Source: an uncultured Clostridia bacterium (GTDB lineage: Bacteria; Bacillota; Clostridia; Oscillospirales; Acutalibacteraceae). From it: a DNA stretch of 40,425 nucleotides. The position numbers and the translations under genes were made by a program. This document shows, one piece after another, positions 32,770-40,425 of the stretch. Position 1 is the first letter of the stretch; every line of letters begins with the position of its first letter. The DNA lies in NCBI GenBank assembly GCA_947632335.1, contig CANROX010000012.1, positions 1 through 40,425 of the forward strand. The letters run 5' to 3'. The notes under the pieces are model-generated. The model had not been told where the DNA came from. It made no database searches and saw nothing but the letters and a program-made list of their open reading frames with translations.

Positions 32770-33966
32770 TTATTCTGCTAATAAAATTGTTAAATCAATT
32801 TTTTCAGAGCGTTTTACCGCCTTTTTACAGACAAATAAAAGAATAATAATAAGGGCAATTACAAAGAAAATAATTTGATATATGTTCAAATAAATATTCA
32901 TTTTCATAAATGTGTTTCCAACCAGATTATTAATATAATGATTTATTACATTTCTGTTTAGAACTTCTGCAAGGACTAAGCCGATGATTAGGGAGATAAT
33001 CCCCGTCACAAAGTGTTGGCTGAAAATTATATAGAATATGTTTTTGGACTTGTAGCCAAGGGAACGGTATAGGGCAAGTTCCATTGTCTTATTATCAATA
33101 TTGTTTTTTAAAAACATATAAAATCCTAAAATTACTAAAATTGATAATATAACAGTTCCTGCAATCAGAACAAATAGAGCCACATTATATGTGTTTACAT
33201 CAATATCTAATGGAGTGTTATATGCAGTGGATATTTTTTCTACATCTGCAAGAACAGTATCAAGGCTTGATTTAGATTTAGTTACAACAATATAGCCTCT
33301 TTCATCTGACAAATCTGATTCAGTGTTCTTTGAAACATTTTTGCTGTATTTTAGCAGTTCGTTTCTTGGAATAAGTATTTCATTCTTAGTAAAAATCGGG
33401 TCTGATGAGTCATATGACCCAACAATTTTTATATTATGAATTTTACCTGTTATGTCGGAAAATTTTAATGTTTTTCCAATTAAATCTTTTCCCTGCATAA
33501 TGTTAAAATGTTGTGTTTCCTCATTGTAATCCCTGATTTTATTAGGAATTAGGGCAACTCCCTGTTCTGTTTCTTTTATACACCTGCCTGAAGAAACTGA
33601 AAGGGGAAAACCTTTATGTATAAAATTAAATTTATAATCATCATAAAGGACGCCGGACTGTTCATTTGTGTCAATAGCAGCCGGGATTTCATAAACATAA
33701 TCCACATCTTTAATATTTTTGATTTCATTAATCTTTTGTGTAATATCTTTATTTGACAGATTTTTTGGAAAGCTGACTGTTATTTCCCTGTTGAGAATAT
33801 GATTATTTATTTTTTCATCTATGTTATTTTCAAGGGGAATTACAATGCTAATACTTATTGACAGCAAAACTGTGGAGATAATGATGAAAAGGGAATAAAA
33901 GAGGAGAGGAAACTTTTCTGAGATTATAGATGATTTTATTAATAAATTAAGTTTTTTATTCTTCAT
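32770..33966 (-). CDS. ABC transporter permease, FtsX/MacB-like (fourth permease)
   Basis: A 398-residue permease with one N-terminal helix (about 20-42), a ~200-residue extracellular domain (about 43-260) and three C-terminal helices (about 262-285, 312-338, 360-385). This is the type VII (MacB/LolCE/FtsX) layout, used to push substrates outward by mechanical movement rather than import. The loop MELALYRSLGYKSKNIFYII between the helices is the usual coupling segment for the ATPase. It overlaps the ATPase gene by 11 nt. It is clearly diverged from the three large permeases upstream, so it probably forms a heterodimer with one of them. Last gene of the operon. Confidence 0.87.
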   Translation of the reverse strand: MKNKKLNLLIKSSIISEKFPLLFYSLFIIISTVLLSISISIVIPLENNIDEKINNHILNREITVSFPKNLSNKDITQKINEIKNIKDVDYVYEIPAAIDTNEQSGVLYDDYKFNFIHKGFPLSVSSGRCIKETEQGVALIPNKIRDYNEETQHFNIMQGKDLIGKTLKFSDITGKIHNIKIVGSYDSSDPIFTKNEILIPRNELLKYSKNVSKNTESDLSDERGYIVVTKSKSSLDTVLADVEKISTAYNTPLDIDVNTYNVALFVLIAGTVILSILVILGFYMFLKNNIDNKTMELALYRSLGYKSKNIFYIIFSQHFVTGIISLIIGLVLAEVLNRNVINHYINNLVGNTFMKMNIYLNIYQIIFFVIALIIILLFVCKKAVKRSEKIDLTILLAE

Positions 33967-34633
33967 TCTTTTCTTTTAAAACTCCGTCTTTCATTATATA
34001 TATTTTGTCAGCATATTGAGTAACGGCGTCGTTGTGGCTTACAACAAGAACACCTTTGCCCGAATCGGCAAGTTTACGCAGTTCCTCAAAAATCATCAGT
34101 TCATTTTCGCTGTCTAAATTTCCTGTGGGTTCGTCGGCAAGGATAAAGTCGGGATTGTTGGCCAAGGCTCTGGCAATAGCAACCCTTTGCTGTTCACCGC
34201 CGGAAAGCTGACCCGGATAGTGCTTTTTTCTGTGACTAAGTCCCACAAGCTCTATAAGTTCCTGTGCTTTATTTTCCATATCAGCTTTTGTTTTGTATTC
34301 ATTGTTAATAAGCATAGGTACCATAATGTTTTCGTAAAGTCGTAAATGACGATTTAAATGAAATGCCTGAAAAACAAAACCCAAAGTTTTCATTCTTACA
34401 TTTGCCAGTTTGTTATTATCAAAGGAGGAAACATTTTCCCCGTTAATGATAATTTCACCTGAGGTGCATTTATCAAGCAGTCCTGCAATTTGAAGAAAAG
34501 TACTTTTTCCACTTCCTGACTGCCCCATTACGGCAATAAATTCTCCTTGGTTTATGGAAAAAGAAACATTGTTCAGCGCTTTTACAGTGCCGTTATAAAT
34601 TTTAGAAACATTTTTTAACTCTATTTTTTTCAT
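33956..34633 (-). CDS. ABC transporter ATP-binding protein (LolD/MacB type)
   Basis: A 225-residue ATPase. Walker A GQSGSGKST is at residues 37-45, the signature LSGGEQQRVAIARAL starts at 143, Walker B FILADEPTGNLD at 163, and the H-loop is VVSHND. It belongs to the LolD/MacB/FtsE class that partners permeases with large outer domains, used for export of peptides and lipoproteins or for resistance to antimicrobial peptides. It is the only ATPase in an operon with four permease genes, so different permease pairs probably share it. Start and stop overlap or nearly touch the neighbouring genes. Confidence 0.93.
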   Translation of the reverse strand: MKKIELKNVSKIYNGTVKALNNVSFSINQGEFIAVMGQSGSGKSTFLQIAGLLDKCTSGEIIINGENVSSFDNNKLANVRMKTLGFVFQAFHLNRHLRLYENIMVPMLINNEYKTKADMENKAQELIELVGLSHRKKHYPGQLSGGEQQRVAIARALANNPDFILADEPTGNLDSENELMIFEELRKLADSGKGVLVVSHNDAVTQYADKIYIMKDGVLKEKNEE

Positions 34634-34643
34634 ATTATACTCC

Positions 34644-36008
34644 TTATGTATTATTCATAGCGTCCTTGGGTTGTATTTTATTTAATCTTCTTAACAAGAT
34701 TACTTGACACAGCAGCGGAACAAAAACTGCAATAACTAACGAAATACTGAGAAAAATTAAATAAGTACTCCAATCAATTATATATAACCTTTCAATATAA
34801 CTTTTTTGACTATTTACAAAGTTCATAATCAAAATAAATATACTTGATAATAGTCCCCCTAGTATAAAGGCCTTAATTGTTAGAGAGATTTGTTCATAAA
34901 ACAGACAAAAAAATATCTGTCTGTTTTTATATCCCATAGCCTTCATTAGGCCAAATTCGCTCTTTCGTTTTTTTAATGAATTTATTGCGGAATTAGCCAG
35001 CACCATAACGGTAAAAACAGTTAACACACATACAAGGAGTACTCCTATATTTTTAAACAAATTAGCCATCAGCGTTATGCTATCACTTATCATTATTTCC
35101 GGTTCGTCGGAACAACAATATCCCAAGTTTGTTATTTCATTGTATACATTGGGTATATTTTCGTAATTATCAACAACAACATAGTGTGTATGTAACTTTG
35201 GCGTGTTCCACCATTTTGTCACTTCATTATCTTTAGAAGATAAATCATATCCTCCGGCTTTTAGTGAAATTTGTTGTATTAATTTAGCTGTTTTTTCGGA
35301 TACCAGTGCTGTATCATCATAACTGAACCCTGTAGGGGCACAATAGTATACACCTACAATTTTAAGTTTAAATTCAACAGCAGGCAGTTCTAACCATTTA
35401 TTACCGTTTTCATCACCGGAATAATTATACATAAAAGACAGTGAATCATTATAGCCCTTGACGGTTATGGTTTTGCCTATCAAATTTTCTACATCAATAT
35501 ATTCAACTTTGTCACTATCCTCTTCATTCCCTGTCGGATTAAACAGGCTGGGTATTATGCAACTAAACTCCGGTGTTTCCTCTAAATTTTGACCCTGTAT
35601 TACTTCTCTCTTTTCGTTGCCAATAAGTCCCCAAATATCAACAGCACTTTCCTTACTAATTAGTTGATTTTTGGCCTTTTTAGATTTATCATTGTTACCG
35701 CTTATATTAGTTATATTAAAGTAATAATTTCTTAAACCCTTTAGTTCAACTACAGATTGCACATGACTGACATTTGATATTTCCTCTATTGCTTTTTTAT
35801 CTAAAGTTCTTGTCCAAGGGTCTAATTCCAAAGCCCTTGCTCTGTAATCATGTTTATAGTTATCAACCGCCTGCGTGGTAGCAATAGTGTAACAGGATAC
35901 TAATGTCATAAGAATAACCAAAAAGCAAGTTGATACTGTAATCATTGTACTTTTAGGATTTCCCTTTATATTTGCCTTTGCCAAAAATTTTGTGTTTTTA
36001 AATTTCAT
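34644..36008 (-). CDS. ABC transporter permease, FtsX-like (paralog B)
   Basis: A 454-residue permease with an N-terminal helix (about 20-42) after the basic start MKFKNTKFLAKANIKGN, an extracellular domain to about residue 315, and three C-terminal helices. The segment FGLMKAMGYKNRQIFFCLFY is the ATPase-coupling region, and the C-terminus LLRRLNKIQPKDAMNNT is nearly the same as in the two neighbouring permeases. It is a diverged paralog of the duplicated gene. Its first codons and upstream sequence are also found on duplicate copy 1, showing that its 5' end took part in the duplication. Confidence 0.88.
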   Translation of the reverse strand: MKFKNTKFLAKANIKGNPKSTMITVSTCFLVILMTLVSCYTIATTQAVDNYKHDYRARALELDPWTRTLDKKAIEEISNVSHVQSVVELKGLRNYYFNITNISGNNDKSKKAKNQLISKESAVDIWGLIGNEKREVIQGQNLEETPEFSCIIPSLFNPTGNEEDSDKVEYIDVENLIGKTITVKGYNDSLSFMYNYSGDENGNKWLELPAVEFKLKIVGVYYCAPTGFSYDDTALVSEKTAKLIQQISLKAGGYDLSSKDNEVTKWWNTPKLHTHYVVVDNYENIPNVYNEITNLGYCCSDEPEIMISDSITLMANLFKNIGVLLVCVLTVFTVMVLANSAINSLKKRKSEFGLMKAMGYKNRQIFFCLFYEQISLTIKAFILGGLLSSIFILIMNFVNSQKSYIERLYIIDWSTYLIFLSISLVIAVFVPLLCQVILLRRLNKIQPKDAMNNT

Positions 36009-36026
36009 TTTGTATTCCTATTTTTA

Positions 36027-37367
36027 CTATCTGCTGTTCATAGCATCCTTGGGTTGTATTTTATTTAATTTCTTTAGCATAAATATCTGACATATCAGGG
36101 GGATAATAATTGAAGTAATTAAGGCTAAGAGAATTAATACAGCAAAAAGTTTCCAATCAACAACATACATTAGGTATCCGTAATCATCTTTATTGGAAAA
36201 AACAAGATTTAAAGTAAGTATTGTGGCTGTTGACAGTACTCCGCCTATTAAAAATCCTTTAATGGTTAAGGACAGATGTTCATAGAAAAGGAATTTAAAA
36301 ATATCCCTGTTTCTGTATCCGATAGCCTTTAAAAGTCCCAATTCACCTTTTCGCTTAATAATGGTATCCATATTAGATTGTATAATTATAATAATACAAA
36401 TAATAATGAGTGCGGCCGATAGATAGACGCTTGAAAAGGACAGTATAGACGCCATAATAGGTATGCTCTCGTATATCTCCATATCCCTCACCTCCGTACA
36501 ATCCACGCCAAGGTCAGATACCTTATTATATACTTCCGGAAAGCTATCGTAGTCGTCCAATATAATATAATGATTGCGTAACTTTTTGTTGTTCCACCAT
36601 ATACTGATAGGGTTTGTTTTTGAGGATAGGTCTATATCTGCGGCTTCCAATTCCCTTTTGGTTATATCGTCGGCCGTAGCCTCAGAAATATATATTGAAT
36701 CAAGGCCAATATATGTAGTAGGAGGTGAATAATATACACCAACTATTTTAAGATTAAATTTTAGGGGAGGAACATGATAAAATTCGTTTGATATATCTCC
36801 ATATTCATCCTTAAAATTATATAATAATTCAAACCTATCACTGGCACTAATAGTAAAAGTTTTTCCAATCAGGCTTTTTGGGTCAATATCGACATTTTTA
36901 TATGAGTCCAAATCATCTTCATATGGGCAAAACATACTTGGTATAATGCAACTGTATGTAGGACTTTCATCCAAATTTTTTCCGGCAACTACATTTCTCT
37001 TTTCATCACCTATAAGGGAATATGCATAGACGCTCCAGTTTGACGGAGCTTTTTTACTATCAATACTGCAGATATCAAAATCTTCATACAAAAAGTTTTT
37101 ATAGTCAAATACATTATGAACATGGTCCATATCCTTTATGGTATTTATTACTGATTCATCAAGTTTTTTCTTAAACGGTGTAATTTCTACAGACAGGGAT
37201 TTGTAATCATGCTTAAATTCAGTTACTCCCGATGTTAAAGTTGTTCCATAGCTTGTAAAGAGGGTAACGGATATTACAAATATTGCAATTATAATTATTA
37301 TGGCCTTGCTCTTTGTATTTCCTGCTATATTTGCCTTTGCCAAAAATTTTGTGTTTTTAAATTTCAT
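36027..37367 (-). CDS. ABC transporter permease, FtsX-like (paralog A, copy 1, chimeric start)
   Basis: A 446-residue permease identical to copy 2 except for its first residues. It begins MKFKNTKFLAKANIAG, the same start as paralog B, whereas copy 2 begins MKNYNAKFLAKANIAG. The layout is one N-terminal helix, an outer domain (about 45-315) and three C-terminal helices; LGLLKAIGYRNRDIFKFLFY is the ATPase-coupling loop. The start and leader thus come from paralog B and the body from paralog A. The site upstream of the ATG (TAGGAATACAAA) is weaker than the one used by copy 2, so the two copies may be translated at different rates. Confidence 0.88.
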   Translation of the reverse strand: MKFKNTKFLAKANIAGNTKSKAIIIIIAIFVISVTLFTSYGTTLTSGVTEFKHDYKSLSVEITPFKKKLDESVINTIKDMDHVHNVFDYKNFLYEDFDICSIDSKKAPSNWSVYAYSLIGDEKRNVVAGKNLDESPTYSCIIPSMFCPYEDDLDSYKNVDIDPKSLIGKTFTISASDRFELLYNFKDEYGDISNEFYHVPPLKFNLKIVGVYYSPPTTYIGLDSIYISEATADDITKRELEAADIDLSSKTNPISIWWNNKKLRNHYIILDDYDSFPEVYNKVSDLGVDCTEVRDMEIYESIPIMASILSFSSVYLSAALIIICIIIIIQSNMDTIIKRKGELGLLKAIGYRNRDIFKFLFYEHLSLTIKGFLIGGVLSTATILTLNLVFSNKDDYGYLMYVVDWKLFAVLILLALITSIIIPLICQIFMLKKLNKIQPKDAMNSR

Positions 37368-37385
37368 TTTGTATTCCTATTTTTA

Positions 37386-38726
37386 CTATCTGCTGTTCAT
37401 AGCATCCTTGGGTTGTATTTTATTTAATTTCTTTAGCATAAATATCTGACATATCAGGGGGATAATAATTGAAGTAATTAAGGCTAAGAGAATTAATACA
37501 GCAAAAAGTTTCCAATCAACAACATACATTAGGTATCCGTAATCATCTTTATTGGAAAAAACAAGATTTAAAGTAAGTATTGTGGCTGTTGACAGTACTC
37601 CGCCTATTAAAAATCCTTTAATGGTTAAGGACAGATGTTCATAGAAAAGGAATTTAAAAATATCCCTGTTTCTGTATCCGATAGCCTTTAAAAGTCCCAA
37701 TTCACCTTTTCGCTTAATAATGGTATCCATATTAGATTGTATAATTATAATAATACAAATAATAATGAGTGCGGCCGATAGATAGACGCTTGAAAAGGAC
37801 AGTATAGACGCCATAATAGGTATGCTCTCGTATATCTCCATATCCCTCACCTCCGTACAATCCACGCCAAGGTCAGATACCTTATTATATACTTCCGGAA
37901 AGCTATCGTAGTCGTCCAATATAATATAATGATTGCGTAACTTTTTGTTGTTCCACCATATACTGATAGGGTTTGTTTTTGAGGATAGGTCTATATCTGC
38001 GGCTTCCAATTCCCTTTTGGTTATATCGTCGGCCGTAGCCTCAGAAATATATATTGAATCAAGGCCAATATATGTAGTAGGAGGTGAATAATATACACCA
38101 ACTATTTTAAGATTAAATTTTAGGGGAGGAACATGATAAAATTCGTTTGATATATCTCCATATTCATCCTTAAAATTATATAATAATTCAAACCTATCAC
38201 TGGCACTAATAGTAAAAGTTTTTCCAATCAGGCTTTTTGGGTCAATATCGACATTTTTATATGAGTCCAAATCATCTTCATATGGGCAAAACATACTTGG
38301 TATAATGCAACTGTATGTAGGACTTTCATCCAAATTTTTTCCGGCAACTACATTTCTCTTTTCATCACCTATAAGGGAATATGCATAGACGCTCCAGTTT
38401 GACGGAGCTTTTTTACTATCAATACTGCAGATATCAAAATCTTCATACAAAAAGTTTTTATAGTCAAATACATTATGAACATGGTCCATATCCTTTATGG
38501 TATTTATTACTGATTCATCAAGTTTTTTCTTAAACGGTGTAATTTCTACAGACAGGGATTTGTAATCATGCTTAAATTCAGTTACTCCCGATGTTAAAGT
38601 TGTTCCATAGCTTGTAAAGAGGGTAACGGATATTACAAATATTGCAATTATAATTATTATGGCCTTGCTCTTTGTATTTCCTGCTATATTTGCCTTTGCC
38701 AAAAATTTAGCATTATAATTTTTCAT
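37386..38726 (-). CDS. ABC transporter permease, FtsX-like (paralog A, copy 2, original start)
   Basis: A 446-residue permease, the first of the transporter genes in transcription order and probably the original copy. The layout is one N-terminal helix (about 22-42, IIIIIAIFVISVTLFTSYGT), a large extracellular domain with conserved pieces shared with paralog B (SLIGDEKRNVVAGKNLDESP; LKIVGVYYSPP), and three C-terminal helices. CAGGAG stands 8 nt before the ATG. It lies 63 nt after the small secreted protein gene, across a hairpin. The family exports or protects against peptides or lipids at the membrane; the substrate here is unknown. Confidence 0.9.
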   Translation of the reverse strand: MKNYNAKFLAKANIAGNTKSKAIIIIIAIFVISVTLFTSYGTTLTSGVTEFKHDYKSLSVEITPFKKKLDESVINTIKDMDHVHNVFDYKNFLYEDFDICSIDSKKAPSNWSVYAYSLIGDEKRNVVAGKNLDESPTYSCIIPSMFCPYEDDLDSYKNVDIDPKSLIGKTFTISASDRFELLYNFKDEYGDISNEFYHVPPLKFNLKIVGVYYSPPTTYIGLDSIYISEATADDITKRELEAADIDLSSKTNPISIWWNNKKLRNHYIILDDYDSFPEVYNKVSDLGVDCTEVRDMEIYESIPIMASILSFSSVYLSAALIIICIIIIIQSNMDTIIKRKGELGLLKAIGYRNRDIFKFLFYEHLSLTIKGFLIGGVLSTATILTLNLVFSNKDDYGYLMYVVDWKLFAVLILLALITSIIIPLICQIFMLKKLNKIQPKDAMNSR

Positions 38727-38744
38727 TTTTAGCTCCTGTATTTA

Positions 38745-38780
38745 ATTGCCGATTATATATATGCATACATAATCGGCAAT
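38745..38780 (-). other. Hairpin between the secreted-protein gene and the permeases
   Basis: ATTGCCGATTAT (38745-38756) and ATAATCGGCAAT (38769-38780) are perfect 12-bp complements with a 12-nt loop. On the minus strand it is followed by TAAATA, not a T-run, so it may give partial termination or protect the upstream mRNA, setting the secreted protein higher than the transporter. Confidence 0.55.
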
Positions 38781-38789
38781 ATATATATA

Positions 38790-39227
38790 TTAGTATCTCT
38801 TATATGTTATTACTCTTTTGTCGGTAAATCCACCTCCTGAAACATGCTTATAAATCAAATCATATGTTCCTTTTTTCACATCATCACCGTAATTAACTGT
38901 TCTTGGTGCAGGCTGCTTGTCAAGGGTGAATTTTGCAATTTTTGTTTTAACTTTCCTACTTGTTCCCTGTTTTAATCCATATGATTTATTTTTTGACACA
39001 GAGCTTCCATAGGTAAATGTCAGTCCGTTATTATCAAAAAAATCATACATAGTTCCTTCGCGCTTCATTTTAACATCTAATGATTTAAATGAAGCATTTT
39101 TGGTATTGTTTACTGCTATGGTATGGACAACGCCCTTTTCAGTCTTTGCACTTGCTGTCATAGCAAATGAAGAGGATAGTGCACAAAGCACAGCCATTAT
39201 TGTGATAATAATTTTTTTTGTTTTCAT
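38790..39227 (-). CDS. Small secreted protein of unknown function leading the ABC operon
   Basis: A 145-residue protein with a clear Sec signal peptide (MKTKKIIITIMAVLCALSSS, continuing FAMTASA; cleavage expected near residue 27) and a mature part of ~118 residues. The mature chain is basic, rich in Lys, Thr and Tyr, with no cysteine, and looks like a small beta-sandwich (GLTFTYGSSVSKNKSYGLK; NYGDDVKKGTYDLIYKHV). I do not recognise a family. The ATG at 39227 has GAGAGG upstream and gives a proper signal peptide; a longer in-frame reading to 39341 would precede the promoter. As the first gene of the ABC operon it may be a substrate, an accessory or a sensor protein. Confidence 0.8.
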   Translation of the reverse strand: MKTKKIIITIMAVLCALSSSFAMTASAKTEKGVVHTIAVNNTKNASFKSLDVKMKREGTMYDFFDNNGLTFTYGSSVSKNKSYGLKQGTSRKVKTKIAKFTLDKQPAPRTVNYGDDVKKGTYDLIYKHVSGGGFTDKRVITYKRY

Positions 39228-39294
39228 TTTTGAAAACCTCTCTTTCTTCCATAAAGTTCTTTGCCAAATATTGTTGCAACAAATCAGCAGGCTT

Positions 39295-39300
39295 ATTATA
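39295..39300 (-). promoter_or_regulatory. Extended -10 promoter of the secreted protein/ABC operon
   Basis: On the minus strand, TGTTATAAT contains TATAAT (39295-39300) with a TGn extension. No good -35 box is found at the right distance, which is common for extended -10 promoters. It lies 68 nt upstream of the ATG. Confidence 0.55.
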
Positions 39301-39522
39301 ACACATAAATTTTTAAAATATTGAATTTTGGCGAAAATCATATGGTTTTTGGCAGAAAATAATTCATAACAGCCGAAAAAGTTAATTTTTATGGTTAGAA
39401 TATAGAATTAATAGTAATTTATGGTATATAAATTACTTGCATTTTTTATTTGATGACAAAATATTGGTGGATTTAGAAAGCTAAAAACATAGGTACAAAA
39501 TCTATATCAAACTAAAAAAATA

Positions 39523-39553
39523 ATTATCTTATGCAAAATATGCATAAGATAAT
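39523..39553. promoter_or_regulatory. Perfect 13-bp inverted repeat in a divergent intergenic region
   Basis: ATTATCTTATGCA (39523-39535) and TGCATAAGATAAT (39541-39553) are exact complements 5 nt apart. There is no T-run, so it is not a typical terminator. Its place between two divergent promoters suggests an operator. The rest of the 39228-39736 gap holds promoters and the leader described next. Confidence 0.5.
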
Positions 39554-39586
39554 GCACAAAAATTATAATTTGCATTGAGTTTCATA

Positions 39587-39615
39587 TTGTAAATACAGGG
39601 CAATAATCCTATAAT
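39587..39615 (+). promoter_or_regulatory. Promoter of the acyl-CoA synthetase gene
   Basis: TTGTAA (39587-39592) and TATAAT (39610-39615) are 17 nt apart, giving a leader of about 115 nt. Confidence 0.55.
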
Positions 39616-39621
39616 ATTATT

Positions 39622-39730
39622 AAGCTGGTGACGACCGGTTGTATATGTACTGTACAGTCATAATTTAGGTAAGACTATTTATAATTATGACATAAAAATT
39701 GTTTGTCATAATTATTCTGAATAAGGGAGA
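39622..39730 (+). promoter_or_regulatory. Structured leader with two competing stems before the acyl-CoA synthetase
   Basis: ATAATTATGACA (39681-39692) can pair with TGTCATAATTAT (39704-39715), a perfect 12-bp stem ending 9 nt before the GGGAGA ribosome binding site. Alternatively its AATTATGAC part can pair with the earlier GTCATAATT (39657-39665). The two pairings exclude each other. Upstream are a small hairpin CTGGT/ACCGG (39625-39638) and the palindrome TGTACTGTACA (39646-39656). It could be a regulatory RNA or a set of operator repeats. Confidence 0.45.
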
Positions 39731-39736
39731 ATAATT

Positions 39737-40425
39737 ATGCAGTTATTTAAAAATTTTTGTAGCGTTGAGCTTGATGAAAACGGAGTATTAAAGGAGTTTC
39801 AACTTGATTTTCCGGATAATTACAACTTTGGCTATGATGTAGTGGATAAAATGTCGGAGCTTGCTCCAAATGATGTGGCTATGGTTTATACAAATCCCGA
39901 AAAAGAGGAGAAAATTTTTACCTTTGGCGACATTGGAACATTAAGCAATAAAGCGGCAAATGCACTTTCGGCACAGGGAATAAAAAAGGGAGATAAGGTG
40001 CTGGTAATTCTTAAAAGGAATTATGAATACTGGTACATCGTGCCCGCATTACACAAGCTGGGGGCGGTTGTAATTCCAGCCACAAATATGCTGACAGTAG
40101 ATGATATTACCTACAGAATTGAAACAGCAGACATTAAGTATGCAATCTGTACGCCTGACGGTACTACTGCAGAGGATATGCTTACATCACAGAGTATAAA
40201 ACCCCAACTGAAAAAGGTTTTTGTTGTGCGCAAAAATATGGAGGGTACAGTAAATCTTACTGAGGAAATTGAAACAGCAGACGAAAATTTTAGCCGTATT
40301 GATACAAGGGCAACAGAGCCTATGCTAATTTATTTTACCTCAGGTACAACGGGATACCCAAAGGCTGTTATGCACAACCACACTTATACCTTGTCCCATA
40401 TTATTACAGCAAAATACTGGCAGGA
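39737..40425 (+). CDS. Acyl-CoA synthetase (AMP-binding family), 5' part
   Basis: The first 229 residues of an adenylate-forming enzyme, cut by the window end (full family length is about 540-560). The ATP-binding motif YFTSGTTGYPKAVMHNH (around residue 198) is a textbook A3 loop, and upstream LGAVVIPATNMLTVDDITYR matches acyl-CoA synthetases of the medium-chain/acetyl type. It would activate a carboxylic acid to its CoA thioester through an acyl-adenylate. The substrate cannot be told from this part. GGGAGA precedes the ATG by 6 nt, and the leader carries possible regulatory structure. Confidence 0.88.
   Translation, partial: MQLFKNFCSVELDENGVLKEFQLDFPDNYNFGYDVVDKMSELAPNDVAMVYTNPEKEEKIFTFGDIGTLSNKAANALSAQGIKKGDKVLVILKRNYEYWYIVPALHKLGAVVIPATNMLTVDDITYRIETADIKYAICTPDGTTAEDMLTSQSIKPQLKKVFVVRKNMEGTVNLTEEIETADENFSRIDTRATEPMLIYFTSGTTGYPKAVMHNHTYTLSHIITAKYWQ

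Larger units (their letters stand above)
36009..38726. repeat. Tandem duplication, two 1359-bp units
   Basis: Units 36009-37367 and 37368-38726 are direct repeats with a period of 1359 bp. All stretches I compared are identical, apart from the first ~18 bases of the coding region. The gene start of unit 1 and its flank copy those of paralog B (36008), while unit 2 keeps a different start. The switch lies within TTTGCCTTTGCCAAAAATTT, a block present at the start of all three genes, which marks the site of unequal recombination. Confidence 0.92.

Noticed and set aside
39228..39341. Longer N-terminus for the small secreted protein
   Set aside because: It precedes the extended -10 promoter and would bury the clear Sec signal peptide that starts at 39227.
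1..40425. CRISPR array, tRNA or rRNA genes, phage or conjugation genes
   Set aside because: No regularly spaced repeats, cloverleaf sequences or phage or transfer proteins were seen on either strand by reading; weakly conserved RNAs cannot be excluded without a search.

Overview
The window looks like a chromosomal segment of a low-GC, Gram-positive gut anaerobe of the class Clostridia, most like a Ruminococcus (R. bromii-like starch degrader). This is inferred from several features: a secreted family-13 amylase carrying an N-terminal type I dockerin, a membrane pyrophosphatase, two iron-dependent alcohol dehydrogenases, a T-box leader, Firmicutes-type LexA boxes, strong AGGAGG ribosome binding sites and consensus -35/-10 promoters. 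No rRNA, tRNA, CRISPR array or intact mobile element was seen.

Layout. 1-1.8 kb: tail of an Ig-like surface protein, then an ECF sigma factor with its membrane anti-sigma partner. 1.8-4.6 kb (minus): HAD phosphatase and K+-dependent membrane pyrophosphatase. 4.8-9.3 kb: carbohydrate use (dockerin-bearing GH13 amylase; on the minus strand, Nudix hydrolase and intracellular GH31 alpha-glucosidase). 9.3-15.1 kb (minus): iron alcohol dehydrogenase, AIM24-family protein, a threonine deaminase-RidA pair under an isoleucine T-box, and a lipoprotein esterase. 15.1-16.7 kb (plus): a riboswitch-like leader with explicit terminator/antiterminator, then a radical-SAM protein and a queuosine-precursor transporter, forming a queuine salvage unit.

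17.1-27.1 kb (minus) is the main accessory region. It is a nine-gene, tightly overlapping, visibly AT-rich operon driven by one perfect TTGACA-N17-TATAAT promoter. It encodes an SDR epimerase, a TIM-barrel isomerase-like protein with an apparent AUA start codon, two polyprenyl-phosphate-type glycosyltransferases, two large GT-C-like membrane proteins, a DAO-type FAD oxidoreductase and two paired SMR-type small transporters. The logic is that of a lipid-linked sugar made inside, flipped, and transferred outside to a surface polymer. The exact chemistry is unknown, and this is the best candidate here for an undescribed system.

27.2-29.1 kb: SOS-controlled Y-family polymerase with a YolD-like partner, with two LexA boxes on the promoter. 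29.2-32.3 kb: a TetR-controlled redox operon (carboxymuconolactone decarboxylase-like protein, cupin, flavodoxin, iron alcohol dehydrogenase). 32.4-32.7 kb: small conserved-looking orphan. 32.8-39.2 kb (minus): a small secreted protein followed by three large FtsX/MacB-like permeases, one ATPase and a fourth permease. Two of the permeases are a recent, apparently identical tandem duplication with a chimeric start. 39.5-40.4 kb: structured leader and the start of an acyl-CoA synthetase, cut by the window edge.
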